Positions 62,400 to 64,000 of a stretch of DNA of 64,000 nt are shown one piece after another. Where the stretch lies: contig JARHVA010004089.1 in the NCBI GenBank assembly GCA_037957365.1, positions 403,501-467,500 of the forward strand, given 5' to 3'. Made by a program: the position numbers and the translations under genes. Position 1 is the stretch's first letter. Every line of letters begins with the position of its first letter. This stretch comes from Torreya grandis. Taxonomy: Eukaryota > Streptophyta > Pinopsida > Cupressales > Taxaceae. Below the pieces are notes generated by a model. The model was not told the DNA's origin and did not search any database. It saw only the letters and a list, made by a program, of their open reading frames with translations.

Positions 62400-63060
62400 G
62401 CATATGGTCTTGAAGAAGCTACAGGATAGTGGTACAGGTTTTGATAGGTGGATGACTAAGCATGGCTTCAGTCAATGTCAGTGTAACTATTGTGGTTTTA
62501 TCTTACCAGGTAGATGATGGTCGCAACATCATCTTGTTACTGTATGTGGGTGATTTACTAGTAGGTTTGTACATACAGGTATTTGCTGAGCTAAGGGTAA
62601 GGTTAGTTCAGAGGTGTGTCATGAAGAATTTGGAGCAGCAAAATTCTTTGGCATAAGAGACATGGAGATTTTATCTCCAGTGGGAGCTGATGTGAAGATG
62701 GTGTTGGCAGGGTTCATGATGCAGGTTGCAAAATTAGAAAGCACACCAAGGGCTGGACAGTTCAAGCTTAGCTTGAAACAGGGTTCGAAATCACATGGGG
62801 TCTAGTGTAGACCTGAGTTTTTCCCAAGCAGTGGGGGTTGTCAGAAAGTATGGAGCCAATTCGGGGAAGGAGTACTGGAGGGCAGTTCAGTGGGACTAGC
62901 AACAGGGTTTCTTGTTATGCAGGGTCAAGTTCTTCACTACATGGATATGCAGGTTCGGATGTGGCAGGTTACTTTGATGACAGGTGTAGCATCACAGGTT
63001 GTGTGGTGGTTTAGTCTTAAGGATTGATCTTAAAGAGGAATACAAGCCAGAGAATAATTT
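62400..63060 (+). pseudogene. copia reverse transcriptase / RNase H remnant
   Basis: The open stretch 62462-62656 has VDDGRNIILLLYVGDLLVGL; YVGD at 62543-62554 stands where copia RT has YVDD, so the first catalytic Asp of motif C is lost. In another frame follow KNFGAAKFFGIRDMEI-type residues and STPRAGQFKLSLKQGSK (62600-62800), then LSFSQAVGVVRKYGANSGKE and YWRAVQWD near 62820-62900, matching the HAVGVVSRFM.NPGKEHW.A block before RNase H. Frameshifts separate them. The N-terminal half of RT and nearly all integrase are missing. Confidence 0.83.
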
Positions 63061-63097
63061 AGATGGCATACAAGTACAGGTACAAGTGTAGCTATTT

Positions 63098-63113
63098 ATC
63101 TCCAAGTGGGAGA
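63098..63113 (+). other. Polypurine tract, copia element
   Basis: TCTCCAAGTGGGAGAT directly precedes the 3' LTR start TGTTAGG. AAGTGGGAGATTGTTAG is the classic plant copia junction. Confidence 0.92.
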
Positions 63114-63114
63114 T

Positions 63115-64000
63115 TGTTAGGTTGTGGAGCTAAAAACTTCACTAGGATGCAAACAGGAGAAGTCACAGAGGATGCAGAGTTGCGAGGAGTTGCAGAATCA
63201 GTTGTAGGCAAATCAGCATCGATTTGATCAGCCGACGTCGGTCAGATAGCAAAGGAGAATCAACCGGCGTTGGTTACCAGTTGGCTGACATTGGTCATGG
63301 AGGAGCCGACGTCGGTAGCCTGTGTGCGAATAAGTAGTCTGCATGTTGATCTGGGAGAGTCTATTTTTGGACTGTTTGTTTGCATGTCAAGGGCTAATTG
63401 TAGTCTTGAGTTGCGAGTCTAATTATTGTAATTAGGTTAGTCTAATTATTGTAAGCATGAGATCTATATATGGACTCATGGGCTGTATTGTAAACTTGTA
63501 GCTAGTAAGTAAGAGAGCAATAAGCTCCTTCAGAGAGAAGAGAGTAATGGTGCGTTCCTCCTAGTGCCACAGTACCAAGGTGGGTACTGGTTTGGAGAAT
63601 CAGAAGGATTCTTCGTGTGTGTATGATCTTGGTCAGCATGTGTGCATGACTTTCTATAGGAGATCTACAATGGTGAGTATGATCTAGTTATTTGCAGGTA
63701 GCAGCAGAGAGCAGGTGATCTACTTGAAGTACAGTTGTGTACTTGGTAAACTGGTAGCGTGTTACTGACTGGTTGGAGAGGTGAACATCAATTCTGTATT
63801 GGAGTTGATTGTTGTGACCAAGAGAGAGAGAGGGAAGAAGGTCTTGAGGTGTGACGAACCTTTGAGGTGGAAGAAGTGGCATCTTCTTTATTGTATATTT
63901 TTCTGAGTGATTATTAATACAATTGTGTATTGTCTCTCAATTCCTATGTTGTTTCATATTTCTATTTACTTATTGATTCTGGTTAAATTCCGTGTTTAGT
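63115..64000 (+). repeat. 3' LTR of copia element 4 (cut by window end)
   Basis: Second copy of 60045-60940, with a three-base deletion in the AGAAGAAG stretch near 63870. About 95 bases remain outside the window. The relatively high identity makes this the youngest LTR element here. The internal region is only 2.07 kb, so the copy is an internally deleted derivative. Confidence 0.94.

Overview
This is repeat-rich nuclear DNA from a plant with a large genome. I see no intact host gene, rRNA, tRNA, CRISPR array or operon. The sequence is AT-rich and consists of nested, decayed retrotransposons whose frames are broken mostly by TAG, TGA and TAA where TGG, CGA, CAA or CAG is expected. That is the signature of old, methylated, deaminating repeats. 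Element types, heavy decay and slow turnover fit a gymnosperm such as a conifer, but that is an inference and not proven by any marker here.

Layout. 1-15705 is one Ty3/gypsy element of the Tat type on the plus strand: partial 5' LTR, tRNA primer site, long leader, gag, protease, RT, RNase H, a second (additional) RNase H, integrase, a repeat-bearing 3' untranslated region and a 1.2 kb 3' LTR. 15706-17617 is a minus-strand gypsy remnant, with a zinc-knuckle-like piece, a retropepsin and a gag-like piece. At 17618 a second element begins. It has very large LTRs: a 2.64 kb block is repeated at 17618-20262 and 25141-27785, and the primer site lies only at 22387. Its single long decayed reading frame matches no family I recognise. 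At about 27786 that element is cut off by a 1.0 kb inverted copy of the LTR of a third, minus-strand Tat-like element (about 28805-35813), which keeps gag and protease but shows no RT or integrase.

35816-53283 is mainly non-LTR retrotransposon debris: a plus-strand LINE tail near 37.7 kb; a minus-strand LINE (39.6-43.05 kb) split by a plus-strand 1.6 kb LINE with a candidate target-site duplication; an array of CCACGTGG-centred palindromes (45.0-46.1 kb); a minus-strand LINE at 47.2-49.3 kb; and a larger L1-type ORF2 at 49.9-53.3 kb. 53.3-59.0 kb is AT-rich and includes a satellite-like region (56.5-59.0 kb) with a 785-790 bp duplication. 59242-59934 holds an unrecognised decayed reading frame. 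From 60045 to the end is a Ty1/copia element with clear primer site, polypurine tract and two LTRs, but only a 2.07 kb internal region that keeps protease and RT fragments.

How it works together: LTRs supply promoters and polyadenylation, the primer site and polypurine tract prime cDNA synthesis, and gag/pol would do packaging, copying and integration. No copy here is coding-competent. The most unusual features are short hairpin arrays in three places and a CGACATCGG-type motif shared by the gypsy leader and the copia element.
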